Assembly (NCBI RefSeq): GCF_024124765.2
Contig: NZ_JAMXSR020000001.1
Coordinates: 1-64,000, forward strand
DNA length: 64,000 nucleotides
From: Sphingomonas sp. H160509
GTDB lineage: Bacteria; Pseudomonadota; Alphaproteobacteria; Sphingomonadales; Sphingomonadaceae
Reading direction: 5' to 3'
Shown here: piece by piece, positions 37,201 to 46,516 of the stretch
Layout: every line of letters starts with the position of its first letter
Numbering within the stretch: position 1 is the first letter of the stretch
Translations under genes and position numbers: made by a program
Notes under the pieces: generated by a model
Databases searched by the model: none
What the model saw: only the letters and a program-made list of their open reading frames with translations
What the model was told of the DNA's origin: nothing

Positions 37201-37490
37201 CCGTCATGTCCGCGTCGATGATCGGCATGAAGGGAAGGGTGCAAAAGGAGGGCGAGGTTATCCACGTCATCTGCGACCGGATCATCGACCACGGTGACCT
37301 GCTGCACCGGGTCGGCGAGATGTCGTTCCCGCACCGGACCGGTCGCGGCGATGGCGCGAAACATGCCGGCTCCCCCGACCGCGGGGACGAGGGCTGGAGC
37401 CCTGCCCCTCGCAATTCCTACTGGCCGCCCCATGCGGACGGCATGGATCCGGAAGCCGTCGTGAAGTTCAAATCTCACGACTTCCACTAA
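34225..37490 (+). CDS. dnaE2: Error-prone DNA polymerase III alpha subunit DnaE2 (one homopolymer frameshift)
   Basis: The start at 34225 overlaps the imuB stop. It opens with the PHP domain ([20 protein letters not shown], then [20 protein letters not shown]). The frame is lost at an eight-G run (34530-34537). It resumes as [24 protein letters not shown] and continues uninterrupted to 37490. Polymerase motifs include [20 protein letters not shown], then [20 protein letters not shown] and [22 protein letters not shown]-terminal OB-fold ([20 protein letters not shown]) follows. About 1,090 residues after correction, as expected for DnaE2. It carries out mutagenic bypass synthesis after DNA damage with ImuA and ImuB. 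The apparent break is best read as a sequencing error. Confidence 0.94.
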
Positions 37491-37777
37491 TGGCCAAACT
37501 CGTCCGTCATCAGCGCGTTGTCATCGCGCTGTCGGTGCATATCTTGCGGGGCGGCGTTGCGCGCTGCTCGGACGCGCGCGTCGATGTCGTCGAAATCCGG
37601 TTGGCGCTGCGCTGCCTGCTGCCGCACTGCCCGGAACGCTGGCCACTCGAACTCTACTGGGATGCCGCAGCCCAAGAGAACGAGATCGGCAGGGCACAGG
37701 GCGTGACCGCGGCGTTCAACGGGATTGTCCGGCAACTGAGGCGCGCTGGCTGTTATGAAGAGGTAACCGAACCGTGA
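37490..37777 (+). CDS. Hypothetical protein downstream of dnaE2
   Basis: 95 residues; the ATG overlaps the dnaE2 stop (TAATG), so it is translated with the mutasome operon. Sequence: [20 protein letters not shown], then RLALRCLLPHCPERWPLELY and ENEIGRAQGVTAAFNGIVRQ. Basic with a conserved-looking PERWPLELYW block; no family recognised. SOS co-regulation is likely from position. Confidence 0.6.
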   Translation: MAKLVRHQRVVIALSVHILRGGVARCSDARVDVVEIRLALRCLLPHCPERWPLELYWDAAAQENEIGRAQGVTAAFNGIVRQLRRAGCYEEVTEP

Positions 37778-38220
37778 GTATGCGACTACCGCGAGCAGCC
37801 ATTGCCCGCGTTCCCGAAGGCACGCGGATCGTCAGCGTTGAGCGAATGTCGCGGGCTTTTACCAAATACCATCTGGATGACGGACGCGCACTGCACCGGT
37901 TCAAGATGGAAGAGCCGCATGCGACCCCGCATGATCACCCCTGGAGCTTCGACACCGAGATCCTTGATGGCGGCTATGTCGAAGAGGTGTTCCACCTGGA
38001 TCCAAACGGCGGTTGGCACAGCGAACTGGTTCACCGACTCCCTGGCGAAACCTACCATGTCGACGCTGCGCACATTCACCGCGTCGTGGAGCTGCCGACG
38101 GGTGAGTGCTGGACGCTCGTCCGCGCAGGTCCCCACACACGCGAGACCCGGTTCTGGCGTTTCGGAGACGCGGTTCAGTCCCGGGCCTGGCATGAGCGCC
38201 GATGGACGCGCTTAAGATAA
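37774..38220 (+). CDS. Cupin-like protein
   Basis: 148 residues. GTG 37774 overlaps the previous stop (GTGA); an ATG two codons on is an alternative. Cupin-type metal motifs are visible: EEPHATPHDHPWSFDTEILD gives a HxH pair and an acidic residue, and the second motif is LPGETYHVDAAHIHRVVELP with further His. The fold is a small beta-barrel that usually binds a divalent metal. Function unknown. It follows dnaE2 and the 95-residue protein without gaps, so it may belong to the same SOS transcript. Confidence 0.65.
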   Translation: MSMRLPRAAIARVPEGTRIVSVERMSRAFTKYHLDDGRALHRFKMEEPHATPHDHPWSFDTEILDGGYVEEVFHLDPNGGWHSELVHRLPGETYHVDAAHIHRVVELPTGECWTLVRAGPHTRETRFWRFGDAVQSRAWHERRWTRLR

Positions 38221-38253
38221 GGCATCACGGCAAGGGTCGATCCACCGCAATAT

Positions 38254-39065
38254 TCATGACGGCGTTGGCCGGGGAAGGGTATCGAGCGCTGCCGATACCT
38301 GCAGGCGCAGATCGTCGTCCCGGGTGATCTCCAGCATCGCACTGAGGCTGCTGCGCGCGCCGGCCACATCACCTGCGACCAGTTGAAGTCTGGCGCGCTC
38401 CCACCAACCATGGGCATGCGTGGGTGCCACGATCGTCATACGGTCGTACAGGACCAGCGCGCGTGCGGGATCCCCGGCCTGCTCGGCACGGGTCGCCTGG
38501 TTGAGCAGCAGGCGGACGAGCGCGGATCGGTTCGACAGGGGAAGCATCCCGTCGGAAAACCGGGCCTGGCCCGTCATCTGCTCCAACAAGGCTTCCACCT
38601 GTTCAGGGGCGACGATGCGACCATCGTTGAAGGGATCGATGATCAGCGCATCCGACGCGTCGCCAAGGCGCACCAGGACGTGACCGGGGGGTATTGAGCG
38701 GCATTGCCGACCATCCGAGACGTCGTGCCATCGCCACATAGAGGGATCGAAAGACTGATCGGCAGACCGAGTCTGCGATCGACGACCGCGATCAGGTCCG
38801 CATTCTGGGGATCGTCATAGTGTGTGCGGTCGCCGGAAAACCCGAACTCCTCAACCATAACGCTGCTCAGGGCCTGAGCCTGAGCAGCGCTGCTCACTGC
38901 ATCGCCGTCAGCAGCGCGCAGGGCTATTTCCATGTCCGTGAGCTCGTCGAGATATTCATCACGATCAATACCGGGATGATCGAGCGCTGCGAGTTCCAGG
39001 GCGGCCAGATCAAGCTCGATTTCGCCGTCTTCCATCAGCCCGAGATGAAGAATGCTATTGGTCAT
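38254..39065 (-). CDS. SirB1/transglutaminase-like family protein (two frameshifts)
   Basis: The start at 39065 gives MTNSILHLGLMEDGEIELDL and leads to THYDDPQNADLIAVVDRRLG then LPISLSI. One extra base near 38743 and another in the six-G run 38686-38691 hide the expected LYVAMARRLGWSAMPLNTPG, after which GHVLVRLGDASDALIIDPFN continues normally. The C-terminal half contains TPR-like helices (RAEQAGDPARALVLYDRMTI, HAHGWWERARLQLVAGDVAG). This order, transglutaminase-like core then tetratricopeptide tail, is that of the SirB1/YchA family. Corrected length about 270 residues. Its biochemical function is not known. Confidence 0.8.
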
Positions 39066-39150
39066 GAGCCGTTAGATGGGGGCTGCTTCGATCGTTTCTA
39101 TGGCAACGTTCGGGTAAGCGGCCCGGCGTACCCCGCGTCACGTGCGATCC

Positions 39151-39290
39151 CACCATGCTGGTGCGCCGATCCACCCGAAAGTCATCATCACGATTCTGGA
39201 TCCGGCAGACGTCGATACCTGGCTGCGCGGATCCTATGACGATATCGTCCGCCTGCACAAACCCTATGACCCTGCAAGATGACCGTCTGA
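39151..39290 (+). pseudogene. Remnant of a second SRAP-family gene (C-terminal fragment)
   Basis: The plus strand reads HHAGAPIHPKVIITILDPAD, then VDTWLRGSYDDIVRLHKPYD. This aligns by eye with the end of SRAP proteins (VHPKAMPVIL...YDRWLTAPWDELKD in the intact copy at 29.9 kb). It ends in an early stop one base out of frame with ARMTV. Nothing of the N-terminal Cys2 half is visible upstream, so only about 45 codons survive. Confidence 0.5.
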
Positions 39291-39418
39291 GAGCCTGTCT
39301 TCGCAACCCGCAGCAAGGAACGGTAGCGTTCGGCCATCCTCCGCAAGCAAACACGACTGCGCCGAACGATCCATTGTGTCCGCTACGCGTTGTGCGACCG
39401 TAACAGGGAGCCGAAACG
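39291..39418. other. Short intergenic region
   Basis: No gene or site seen. GGAGCCG just before the ATG at 39419 is the deaminase ribosome-binding site. Confidence 0.4.
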
Positions 39419-39910
39419 ATGACGCAGGATGACGAACGCTGGATGCGCGAAGCAATTGCGATCGCCCGATCGAAGGGCTCCGATCCCTCGACGTCGCCGC
39501 TGGGGTGTGTGATCGTGCTCGATGGCAGGGTTATCGCGGGCGAGCGCAACCAGACGAAGGAATTGCCGGACGCGACAGCGCATGCGGAGATGATGGCAAT
39601 CCGACGGGCGTGTGAAAGCACGGGGGAATTGGAACTGCGCGGTGCGACGCTCTACTCCACGCTGCAGCCCTGCGGCATGTGCACGATGGCGTCGATCTGG
39701 TCGAAGGTCGGCCGCGTCGTTTACGGGGCGGGCCGCGATGATGTTCATGTGATGTATTTCGAAGCGCAGCATGTCGACACGCTCGCGTTCATCGGCGACG
39801 CCTACCGCGACGACATCGTCATCGAGGGAGGGTGCCTTCGCAACGACTGCGCCAAGCTCTATTATGGTCCCGACGCTGAGCTACCAGTCGACGAGCAGGC
39901 AAATCTATAG
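39419..39910 (+). CDS. Nucleoside/cytidine deaminase family protein
   Basis: 163 residues with the zinc deaminase signature: TAHAEMMAIRRA (HAE with the proton-shuttling Glu) and STLQPCGMCTMASIWSKVGR (PCxxC). The N-terminus MTQDDERWMREAIAIARSKG, then STSPLGCVIVLDGRVIAGER resembles guanine deaminase/tRNA-adenosine deaminase-like proteins. Exact substrate (guanine, cytosine or a modified base) cannot be told. Such enzymes act in the cytoplasm in purine/pyrimidine salvage. The sequence is intact. Confidence 0.88.
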   Translation: MTQDDERWMREAIAIARSKGSDPSTSPLGCVIVLDGRVIAGERNQTKELPDATAHAEMMAIRRACESTGELELRGATLYSTLQPCGMCTMASIWSKVGRVVYGAGRDDVHVMYFEAQHVDTLAFIGDAYRDDIVIEGGCLRNDCAKLYYGPDAELPVDEQANL

Positions 39911-40017
39911 CCCGCTGAGGCTGCGCCAGACCGAACGAAACTTACCCTGGAGTCGGCGCGTTGCGGCGGTGCCGGAGCAGTTTGCTTCGCGGCTATCCGC
40001 TCAGCGAGGACACTATC

Positions 40018-40533
40018 ATGGGCCTGTTATCCAAAGACATCGTGACGTTCGACGACCTGTTCCTGCATCAGCTGCAGGACGTTTATTACGCGGAAAACCA
40101 GATCACCAAGGCCTTGCCGAAGATGGTCGACAAGGCGACGGCACCAGCCCTGAAGCAAGGTTTCGAAACCCATCTGCGTGAGACGGAAGGGCAGATCACA
40201 CGCCTCGAGAGCGTCTTCGACCTGCTCGGCGAGAAGGCAAAGGCAGTGACCTGTCCGGCGATCGACGGCATCATCAAGGAAGCCAACGAAGTCGCTGGCG
40301 AGATCGAGGACAAGGCCGTGCTCGACGCTGCGCTGATCGCGTCGGCACAGGCGGTCGAGCATTACGAGATTACGCGGTACGGCACGCTGATCGCCTGGGC
40401 GAACCAGCTCGGCCGCGCCGATATCGCAGCGATCCTGAAAGAGACGCTCGACGAGGAATATGCGACCGACGACAAGCTGACGGCGATGGCAACGTCGAGC
40501 GTGAACGCAAAGGCGGAAGCAGTTACCGCATAA
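40018..40533 (+). CDS. YciE/YciF-type ferroxidase-like stress protein (DUF892)
   Basis: The start is placed at the ATG at 40018 (GCGAGGA upstream), which gives the family opening FDDLFLHQLQDVYYAENQIT, then KALPKMVDKATAPALKQGFE and HLRETEGQITRLESVFDLLG. The 171-residue four-helix bundle is related to ferritins; ASAQAVEHYEITRYGTLIAW contains metal-ligand His/Glu residues. Members are induced by osmotic and oxidative stress. It stands alone on the plus strand before an 88-residue hypothetical gene. Confidence 0.92.
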   Translation: MGLLSKDIVTFDDLFLHQLQDVYYAENQITKALPKMVDKATAPALKQGFETHLRETEGQITRLESVFDLLGEKAKAVTCPAIDGIIKEANEVAGEIEDKAVLDAALIASAQAVEHYEITRYGTLIAWANQLGRADIAAILKETLDEEYATDDKLTAMATSSVNAKAEAVTA

Positions 40534-40597
40534 GCGTTTCAGTGTCGGGGGCCGATGCCCCCGACCAGTTTCCAGCTTTTCATGAAAGGCACGTTCG

Positions 40598-40864
40598 ATG
40601 GCCGACGATATCGCATTCACGCTTCCCGAAGCCTTGCGTGCGCAAAAGCACATGCGCGATGCGCTAGGCCTGGGCGAGGAACGGTTCCCGGTGCCCGCCT
40701 TCATCAACATGGTAAGCGACGAGATCGAGCAGCTGCGCGACGCTGGCAGGACCGATGGCGAAATCGCCGCGCTTGTCAAAGAATCGAGCGGTCATGCGCT
40801 CACCGAAGCGGATATAGCGCGCTACTACACGCCGGTCGAAGACCGGCACTCCAACGAGCATTGA
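40598..40864 (+). CDS. Hypothetical protein, 88 residues
   Basis: MADDIAFTLPEALRAQKHMR, then FPVPAFINMVSDEIEQLRDA and GRTDGEIAALVKESSGHALT. Soluble, helical, acidic; no recognised family, though DGEIAALV...ITEADIARYY is reminiscent of small DNA-interaction or adaptor proteins seen beside stress genes in sphingomonads. The start follows AAAGGCACG. It is likely co-transcribed with the YciE/F-like gene 64 bases upstream. Confidence 0.6.
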   Translation: MADDIAFTLPEALRAQKHMRDALGLGEERFPVPAFINMVSDEIEQLRDAGRTDGEIAALVKESSGHALTEADIARYYTPVEDRHSNEH

Positions 40865-41019
40865 ATCCGCCCCCTACCAGGCCAGCGATTACGTCCCTTG
40901 TCAGGGGCAGGGGGCACAGGTTTGCTGTTCTGATCGGGACTACCGATCCCCGCGTCGAAGTAGCAGGAACAGATGGCGACTGGGGGGCTTTATAACTGAA
41001 AGCCGTCTGGAGTGATCTT

Positions 41020-41181
41020 ATGTTCAAAGATGCCGTGATCAAATCGATTGAGCTTAACGGTTTTCCCAGTTCGGTTGGCGTTGCTCCGCTGCCAAGTCGG
41101 CAGGAACGACGTCGTGAGGCAGCAAAGGCAAAACGACTGGCTCCCAAACACTGTGCGTGCTGCGCCCCGGACCAGAACTGA
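41020..41181 (+). CDS. Small basic hypothetical protein coupled to the DNA ligase gene
   Basis: The ATG at 41020 with GGAG nine bases upstream opens 53 codons: MFKDAVIKSIELNGFPSSVG, then SRQERRREAAKAKRLAPKHC and ends ACCAPDQN. It is strongly basic in the middle with a CACC-type cysteine cluster near the end. Its TGA overlaps the ATG of the ligase gene (TGATG at 41179-41183), suggesting translational coupling. No family known to me. It was too short for ordinary gene finders, but the start signal and overlap support it. Confidence 0.5.
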   Translation: MFKDAVIKSIELNGFPSSVGVAPLPSRQERRREAAKAKRLAPKHCACCAPDQN

Positions 41182-42195
41182 TGGTCGCAGACCGGCCTTC
41201 GCCAATGGAAGCCAAGCTCGTAAATGAGCTGCCGGTCGAACCGGGCTGGCAATATGAGCCCAAATGGGACGGTTTCAGAGCGCTGGTCTTCCGTGATCGC
41301 GAGGCCGTCGACATCCTTTCCAAATCGGGAAAACCGCTCGGTCGCTACTTTCCCGAGATAGCCGCGCTTGTCGCATCGGTCCCGCAGGAGCGTTTCGTGC
41401 TCGACGGCGAGATCATCCTACCCATCGCGGACATCCTCTCGTTCGATGCGCTTCAGGCACGGCTGCATCCGGCGCAAAGCCGGATCGATCGCTTGGCGAA
41501 AGAGACGCCTGCGCAGCTGATGCTGTTCGATTGCCTCGGCGTCGATGATGCCGACCTAATCAATGCGCCGCTCTCGGCTCGCCGGAAAGCGTTGGAGTCG
41601 TTCCATGCGCGACATGCCCGCGCTGGTCTCCCTGCTGTCGCCCTGTAGCGACGAGATCGACGACGCCGCGGCCTGGCTGGCGACGAGCGGCGGGGCGCTG
41701 GACGGCGTCGTCGCGAAACGGCTGGACGAGCCTTACCGTGGCGGGGAACGCGCCATGCTGAAGGTGAAGCAACATCGGAGCGCGGATTGCGTCGTAGGCG
41801 GCTTCAGACGGGTGAAGGAGGGTAGCGAGGTAGCATCGCTTCTGCTTGGGCTTTACGATGATAACGGCAAGCTCAACCATGTCGGCTTCACCTCAGGTAT
41901 AGCCGCGGCCGACCGCGCGGCGCTTACCGCGAAGCTCGAGCCGTTAGTCGAAGCCCCGGGCTTCACGGGCAAAGCTCCAGGCGGTCCCAGTCGCTGGAAC
42001 GACGGTCGTGAGAGCGAGTGGGTCCCCTTGCGGCCAAAACTCGTCGTCGAAGTCCTGTACGATCAGGTGACGGGTGATCGGTTCCGGCACGGTACGCGCA
42101 TCCTGCGCTGGCGTCCCGATAAGGCACCTGAGGCGTGCACCATGGATCAGCTGGAGTATGAGCTTCGCCCTGCTGAATTGGGCATAGCGTCATGA
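41181..42195 (+). CDS. ATP-dependent DNA ligase, LigC-like (one frameshift)
   Basis: The start at 41181 gives MVADRPSPMEAKLVNELPVE. The adenylation motif EPKWDGFRALVF carries the active-site Lys (KxDG). Motif III is VLDGEIILP and motif IV lies near GGALDGVVAKRLDEPYRGGE. The OB-fold end is WVPLRPKLVVEVLYDQVTGD. A shift between about 41605 and 41640 separates ARRKALESFHARHA from LVSLLSPCSDEIDD. Corrected length is about 340 residues, as for stand-alone bacterial ATP ligases of the LigC type. These seal nicks in repair, including base excision or end-joining. The stop overlaps the ligD start. Confidence 0.9.
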
Positions 42196-44684
42196 CCGGT
42201 TCCTCCTCCAGCGATGCCCTGGCGAAATACCGGGAGAAGCGGGATTTCGCCAGAACCGCCGAGCCCGAGGGCCGGATCGCCAAGGCGGGAGGCAATCGCT
42301 TCGCCGTGCAGAAGCATGCCGCGTCTCGCCTGCACTATGACTTGCGGCTCGAACTCGACGGCGTTCTCAAGAGCTGGGCCGTCACGCGTGGACCTAGCAT
42401 CAATCCCGACGACAAACGTCTGGCAGTTCGTACCGAAGACCACCCCGTCGAGTACGCCACGTTCGAAGGCACGATCCCGAAGTCGGAATATGGCGGCGGG
42501 ACGATGATGCTATGGGACACGGGAACGTGGGAGCCGCTCGCTGGCAAGGACCCGAGCAAGACGCTGCCTGAGGGACATCTCCACTTCTTCCTGCATGGGC
42601 ATCGCCTCAAAGGCGAATGGATGCTTTTCAGGCTAAAGCCGCGCGGGAAAGAGAAGGGCGAGAACTGGATCCTGCGCAAGGTTACCGACGATGAGGTTGG
42701 CGGATCGGAGGATCTTGTCGGAACACACCTTACGGGGGTGGTCAGCGGACTGACTATGGAACAGATCGCCTCAGGCGAGCGAGGCAAGTCGAGGGCACCG
42801 GCAACGCCCACCGCAAAGCCTGCGACGAAAGCTGCAAAAGCACGAGCGACAGGCCGTAAGAAGGCAGGCTCACCCCCCGCCATTCCAACCTGTCCAGCTC
42901 GCAACGCTTGTCGATCATGTGCCCGCCGGCAACGCCTGGCTGCACGAGATGAAATATGACGGGTATCGAACGCTGGTGGCGGTCGGCGGGGGGACGGGAC
43001 GGGCCTATACGCGATCCGGGTTGGACTGGACGGATAAGTTCGCGGGCATCGTCGCCGACGCCGCAGATCTGAACGCGTTGTCTGCTCTCATCGATGGTGA
43101 GGCAGTGGTCGTCGATGCCGATGGCAAGACCAACTTCCAGGCGTTGCAAGCCGCGCTCAAAGGAGACCCGGACGCGATCCTTTACTACGCGTTTGACCTG
43201 CTGGCGCTCGACGGTGAGGATCTGACCGGACTTCCGCTATCGGAGCGCAAGGCGAAGCTTGCGTCGCTGCTCGCGGGCGGCACGGACCGAATCCGCTACT
43301 CGGACCACATCGCCGGCCGCGGCGAGGAGCTGTTCGACACGTTTTGTGCCGAAGGCCTCGAGGGTGTCATCTCGAAGCGCGCGGACGCGCGCTATGTTGG
43401 CTCGCGGTCCGGCAGCTGGCTGAAGACGAAGTGTATCCAGAGACAGGAGTTTGTCATCGTCGGCTGGTTGCCGTCCGACAAGCAGCGAGGGTTCAAGTCG
43501 CTCCTCTTAGGCGTCAACGAGGACGGTCATCTCCGCTATGCCGGCAAGGTCGGAACAGGGTATACGGGCGAGGAGATCGACAAGCTGATGGATCTGATGA
43601 CGCCGCTGGCCGTCACGAAGCCGACCGTCACCGCACCACGCGCAGCCGTACGCGGCGCACGCTGGATCAAGCCGCAGCTGGTGGCCGAAGTGGCGTTCAT
43701 GGAAGTGACGAGCGACGGGGTATTGCGCCATTCCAGCTATCTGGGTTTGCGCCAGGACAAGAGACCCGAGGCGGTCGTCGTCGAGAAGCCTGCGCCCGTT
43801 GCCAAGCTCGAGGCACCCGAGCCCTCCGTCGTCCGAGTGACGAACCGGGAACGAGTGATCTTTCCCGAGTCCGCAATCACGAAAGGCCAGCTCGCCGACT
43901 ATTACCAGGCTGTGTCCGGCATCATGCTGCCTTGGTGCGGAAGTCGCCCGATAAGCCTGGTCCGCTGTCCGCAGGGCCGAGGGAAGAAGTGCTTTTTCCA
44001 AAAGCATGACGCCGGCAGCTTCGGCGACCATGTCCACCATGTCGGGATCGCCGAGAAGGACGGACATGACGAACCCTATTTGTTCGTTGACGATGCCGAG
44101 GGTCTCGTCACCTGCGTTCAGATGGGGACGATCGAGTTCCACGGCTGGGGTGCGCGGATCGAAGACGTCGAGAAGGCCGACCGGCTGGTGTTCGATCTCG
44201 ATCCCTATGAAGGCCTCGATTTCAAGGATGTCATTTCCGCGGCCCTTCATGTCCGCGACGTGCTGGCCCAGATGGGCCTTGAGACCTTCCAATGGTGACG
44301 GGCGGAAAGGGTGTCCACGTCATCGCGCCGCTGACGCCGCAGGCCGAGTGGCCGGCCGTGAAGGATTTTGCACACCGCTTGGCACTTGTCCTAGCGCAGT
44401 CCGAACCCGATCGATTTACCGCAGCCCTTGCAAAGGCCAAGCGAACCGGACGGATCTTCATCGACTATCTGCGCAATCAGCGGGGGGCGACGGCTGTCAT
44501 GCCGTATAGTGCTCGTGCTCGCGAAGGCGCGCCCGTCGCCGTACCCATCACGTGGGAAGAGCTCGCTAAACTCGACCGCGCATCGGGCTGGCACATCGGC
44601 GATGCAGGCGCGCTGCTGAAGCGCGCAGCGTCAAAGGATCTCGTCGGTTGGGGACGCGCTGACCAAATTTTGCCCGACCTATGA
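42192..44684 (+). CDS. ligD: LigD: 3'-phosphoesterase, ligase and polymerase domains (two frameshifts)
   Basis: Domain order is PE-LIG-POL. The PE domain (42192 to about 42700) contains FAVQKHAASRLHYDLRLELD, then KSWAVTRGPSINP and PVEYATFEGTIPKSEYGGGT. A linker rich in Ala/Lys follows and then, after an extra base in the six-C run 42873-42878, the ligase domain with WLHEMKYDGYRTLVAVGGGT (KYDG active lysine). It continues GLEGVISKRADARYVGSRSG and LVAEVAFMEVTSDGVLRHSS. The polymerase/primase domain (ERVIFPESAITKGQLADYYQ, DRLVFDLDPYEG with its acidic pair) shifts near 44290 and ends WGRADQILPDL. About 830 residues after correction. LigD performs end processing and sealing in bacterial non-homologous end joining with Ku. 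No ku gene is present in this window. Confidence 0.93.
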
Positions 44685-44709
44685 TAGTCTCTGTTCGCTT
44701 GGTGCCTCG

Positions 44710-45507
44710 ATGAAGATCGCAACCTACAACGTGAATGGCATCAACGGTCGCCTGCCGGTGCTTCTGCGCTGGCTGGATGAGTCTCAGCCCGATGTCGTCT
44801 GCCTGCAGGAACTGAAAGCGCCGGACGAGAAGTTCCCTTTGAGCGCGGTCGAGGCGGCGGGTTATGGCGCGATCTGGCAGGGTCAGAAGAGTTGGAACGG
44901 CGTCGCCATCCTTGCCCGTGGCGCAGAGCCCGTTGAGACTCGACGGGGGTTGCCGGGCGACCCGGACGACGTGCAGAGCCGCTATCTCGAAGCGGCCGTT
45001 GGCGGCATTCTGGTCGCAGGCTTCTATCTACCCAATGGCAATCCGAGGCCGGGTCCGAAATTCGATTACAAGCTTGCCTGGATGGAGCGCTTGATCGCCC
45101 ATGCGGCCACGCTGTTCGACACCGATGCGCCGGTCGTGCTGGCCGGCGACTACAATGTGATGCCGACCGAGATGGACGTCTACAAGCCGGAACGATGGAT
45201 CAAGGACGCGCTGTTTGCGCCAGAAGTCCGAGCCGCGTTCTTTCGTTTGATCGATCAGGGGTTGGCTGGATGCGCTGCGGGCAAAGCATCCCGACGAAAC
45301 GATCTACACGTTCTGGGACTATTTCAGGAACGCGTATGGTCGCAATGCCGGGCTAAGGCTCGATCATCTTCTCCTGAACGCCCCGCTGCCGCGCGGCTGG
45401 CGGATGCAAAGGTCGATCATCACGTCAGAGGGTGGGAGAAGACCAGCGACCATGCCCCTGTGTGGATTAAACTAAAGGCCGCCCGACGGAAGCGTTCCGC
45501 AACCTGA
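44710..45507 (+). CDS. xthA: Exodeoxyribonuclease III (two compensating frameshifts)
   Basis: Opens MKIATYNVNGINGRLPVLLR, then DVVCLQELKAPDEKFP (catalytic Glu) and VVLAGDYNVMPTEMDVY; it closes WEKTSDHAPVWIKL with the conserved SDHAP. Between about 45260 and 45403 the main frame is wrong. The neighbouring frame gives WLDALRAKHPDETIYTFWDY then FRNAYGRNAGLRLDHLLLNA, the standard AP-endonuclease core. Two opposite single-base errors explain this. The enzyme incises abasic sites and removes 3' blocks. It lies 25 bases behind ligD, so ligase, LigD and ExoIII look like one repair operon. Confidence 0.92.
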   Translation: MKIATYNVNGINGRLPVLLRWLDESQPDVVCLQELKAPDEKFPLSAVEAAGYGAIWQGQKSWNGVAILARGAEPVETRRGLPGDPDDVQSRYLEAAVGGILVAGFYLPNGNPRPGPKFDYKLAWMERLIAHAATLFDTDAPVVLAGDYNVMPTEMDVYKPERWIKDALFAPEVRAAFFRLIDQGLAGCAAGKASRRNDLHVLGLFQERVWSQCRAKARSSSPERPAAARLADAKVDHHVRGWEKTSDHAPVWIKLKAARRKRSAT

Positions 45508-45698
45508 TTGTCGGGCCGACGCACGCGATCATAACGCTGTGAATTCCAATGATGCGTCGGCTTGGGTAGCAATCCAACGCCGTTTAGACCTGCAGACCCA
45601 GGTCCCCATCCCGCCTGAACTCGAGCATCGCGCTCAGGCTATTGCAGGGCCGGTAACGTCTGTTAATTCGACGTGACGCGGCCGCAACTTGCTGGTGG
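45508..45698. other. Intergenic region, no gene seen
   Basis: Between convergent xthA and the DUF3606 gene. No convincing terminator or open frame was recognised. Confidence 0.4.
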
Positions 45699-45899
45699 TC
45701 AGGCGCTACCGCGCTGACCGTTTACCTTGCCAGCGGCAGCGTCGAGCTTCTCACGGTCGTTCCCGACTTCGGCAATCAGGTCACGCGCCTGCTGCGCACT
45801 CAATCCATGCTTCTGGGCAAAATACTCGACCTCGTAAGGTTCGCTACCCGAAACACGGCTGCGATCACGGCCGTCGGTCTTGCTCTTGTCGTCTGCCAC
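45699..45899 (-). CDS. DUF3606 domain protein
   Basis: 66 residues: MADDKSKTDGRDRSRVSGSE, then EVEYFAQKHGLSAQQARDLI and EVGNDREKLDAAAGKVNG. The DKSKTDxRDRSRV start followed by a helix-turn-helix-like YFAQKHGLSxxQARDLI block is typical of DUF3606, a small family common in sphingomonads and rhizobia with no known function. It stands alone. Confidence 0.82.
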   Translation of the reverse strand: MADDKSKTDGRDRSRVSGSEPYEVEYFAQKHGLSAQQARDLIAEVGNDREKLDAAAGKVNGQRGSA

Positions 45900-46137
45900 T
45901 GCGTGTCTCCAATACGTTCTGATGCGAAAACGCTTGGCCCGCCGGGCGTTTCCTGCAGACGACGCCTAATTTCACTGCCTGAGTTGGCTTCGGCATTCAG
46001 GCTGGGTCGCCCATCAGTGCCACTAAGTGACAGCTATCGAAGCGCCGATGCGGAAGTGTATGGTGGAGCAGATCACTTAGTCAGATGAGGCGCTCTCGTT
46101 ATCAAGGCGGCGCGATCATCGGTTATGGCAGTTTTGT
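45900..46137. other. Intergenic region, no gene seen
   Basis: About 240 bases upstream of the DUF3606 gene and downstream of the small membrane protein gene. Only short open frames without recognisable content. Confidence 0.4.
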
Positions 46138-46485
46138 TCAGGACCATCCTCGCGAGACCGCGACGAGCACAATCGCGAGCGACATGACGAACAGAGAAAG
46201 CCAGATCGCGATCTGGCCAAAGATATGCAGCACCAACCCCGTCCAAGAGTAACGACGGCGCAACAGGACGGCACTGCCAACGGCGACGAAGAATGCGACC
46301 GTCGTAGGCATGGTGATCGAGGGAGACCGGGATAGGGAGGCTTCCGCAAGCGGTGCCAATCCAATCGCCATAACCAGCAGCCAAGAAAACCCAAATATCA
46401 GGGCGCCAGACATGTCACCGAGTGCCGGGGGGCGGTGCTGAACAGACTGAAAAGCCTTACGCTCGTGCGTTGCCGTCGTGCTCAT
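46138..46485 (-). CDS. Small multi-pass membrane protein of unknown function
   Basis: The start is taken at the ATG at 46485 (MSTTATHERKAFQSVQHRPP); the open frame extends 19 codons further without a good start. Three hydrophobic segments are evident: GALIFGFSWLLVMAIGLAPL, PTTVAFFVAVGSAVLLRRRY and LHIFGQIAIWLSLFVMSLAI. 115 residues. No family recognised. It is divergent from another small membrane protein at 46517 over 31 bases, suggesting shared regulation. Confidence 0.6.
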   Translation of the reverse strand: MSTTATHERKAFQSVQHRPPALGDMSGALIFGFSWLLVMAIGLAPLAEASLSRSPSITMPTTVAFFVAVGSAVLLRRRYSWTGLVLHIFGQIAIWLSLFVMSLAIVLVAVSRGWS

Positions 46486-46516
46486 TTCGCTGTACCATTT
46501 GTTAGAGAGGTGCGCC

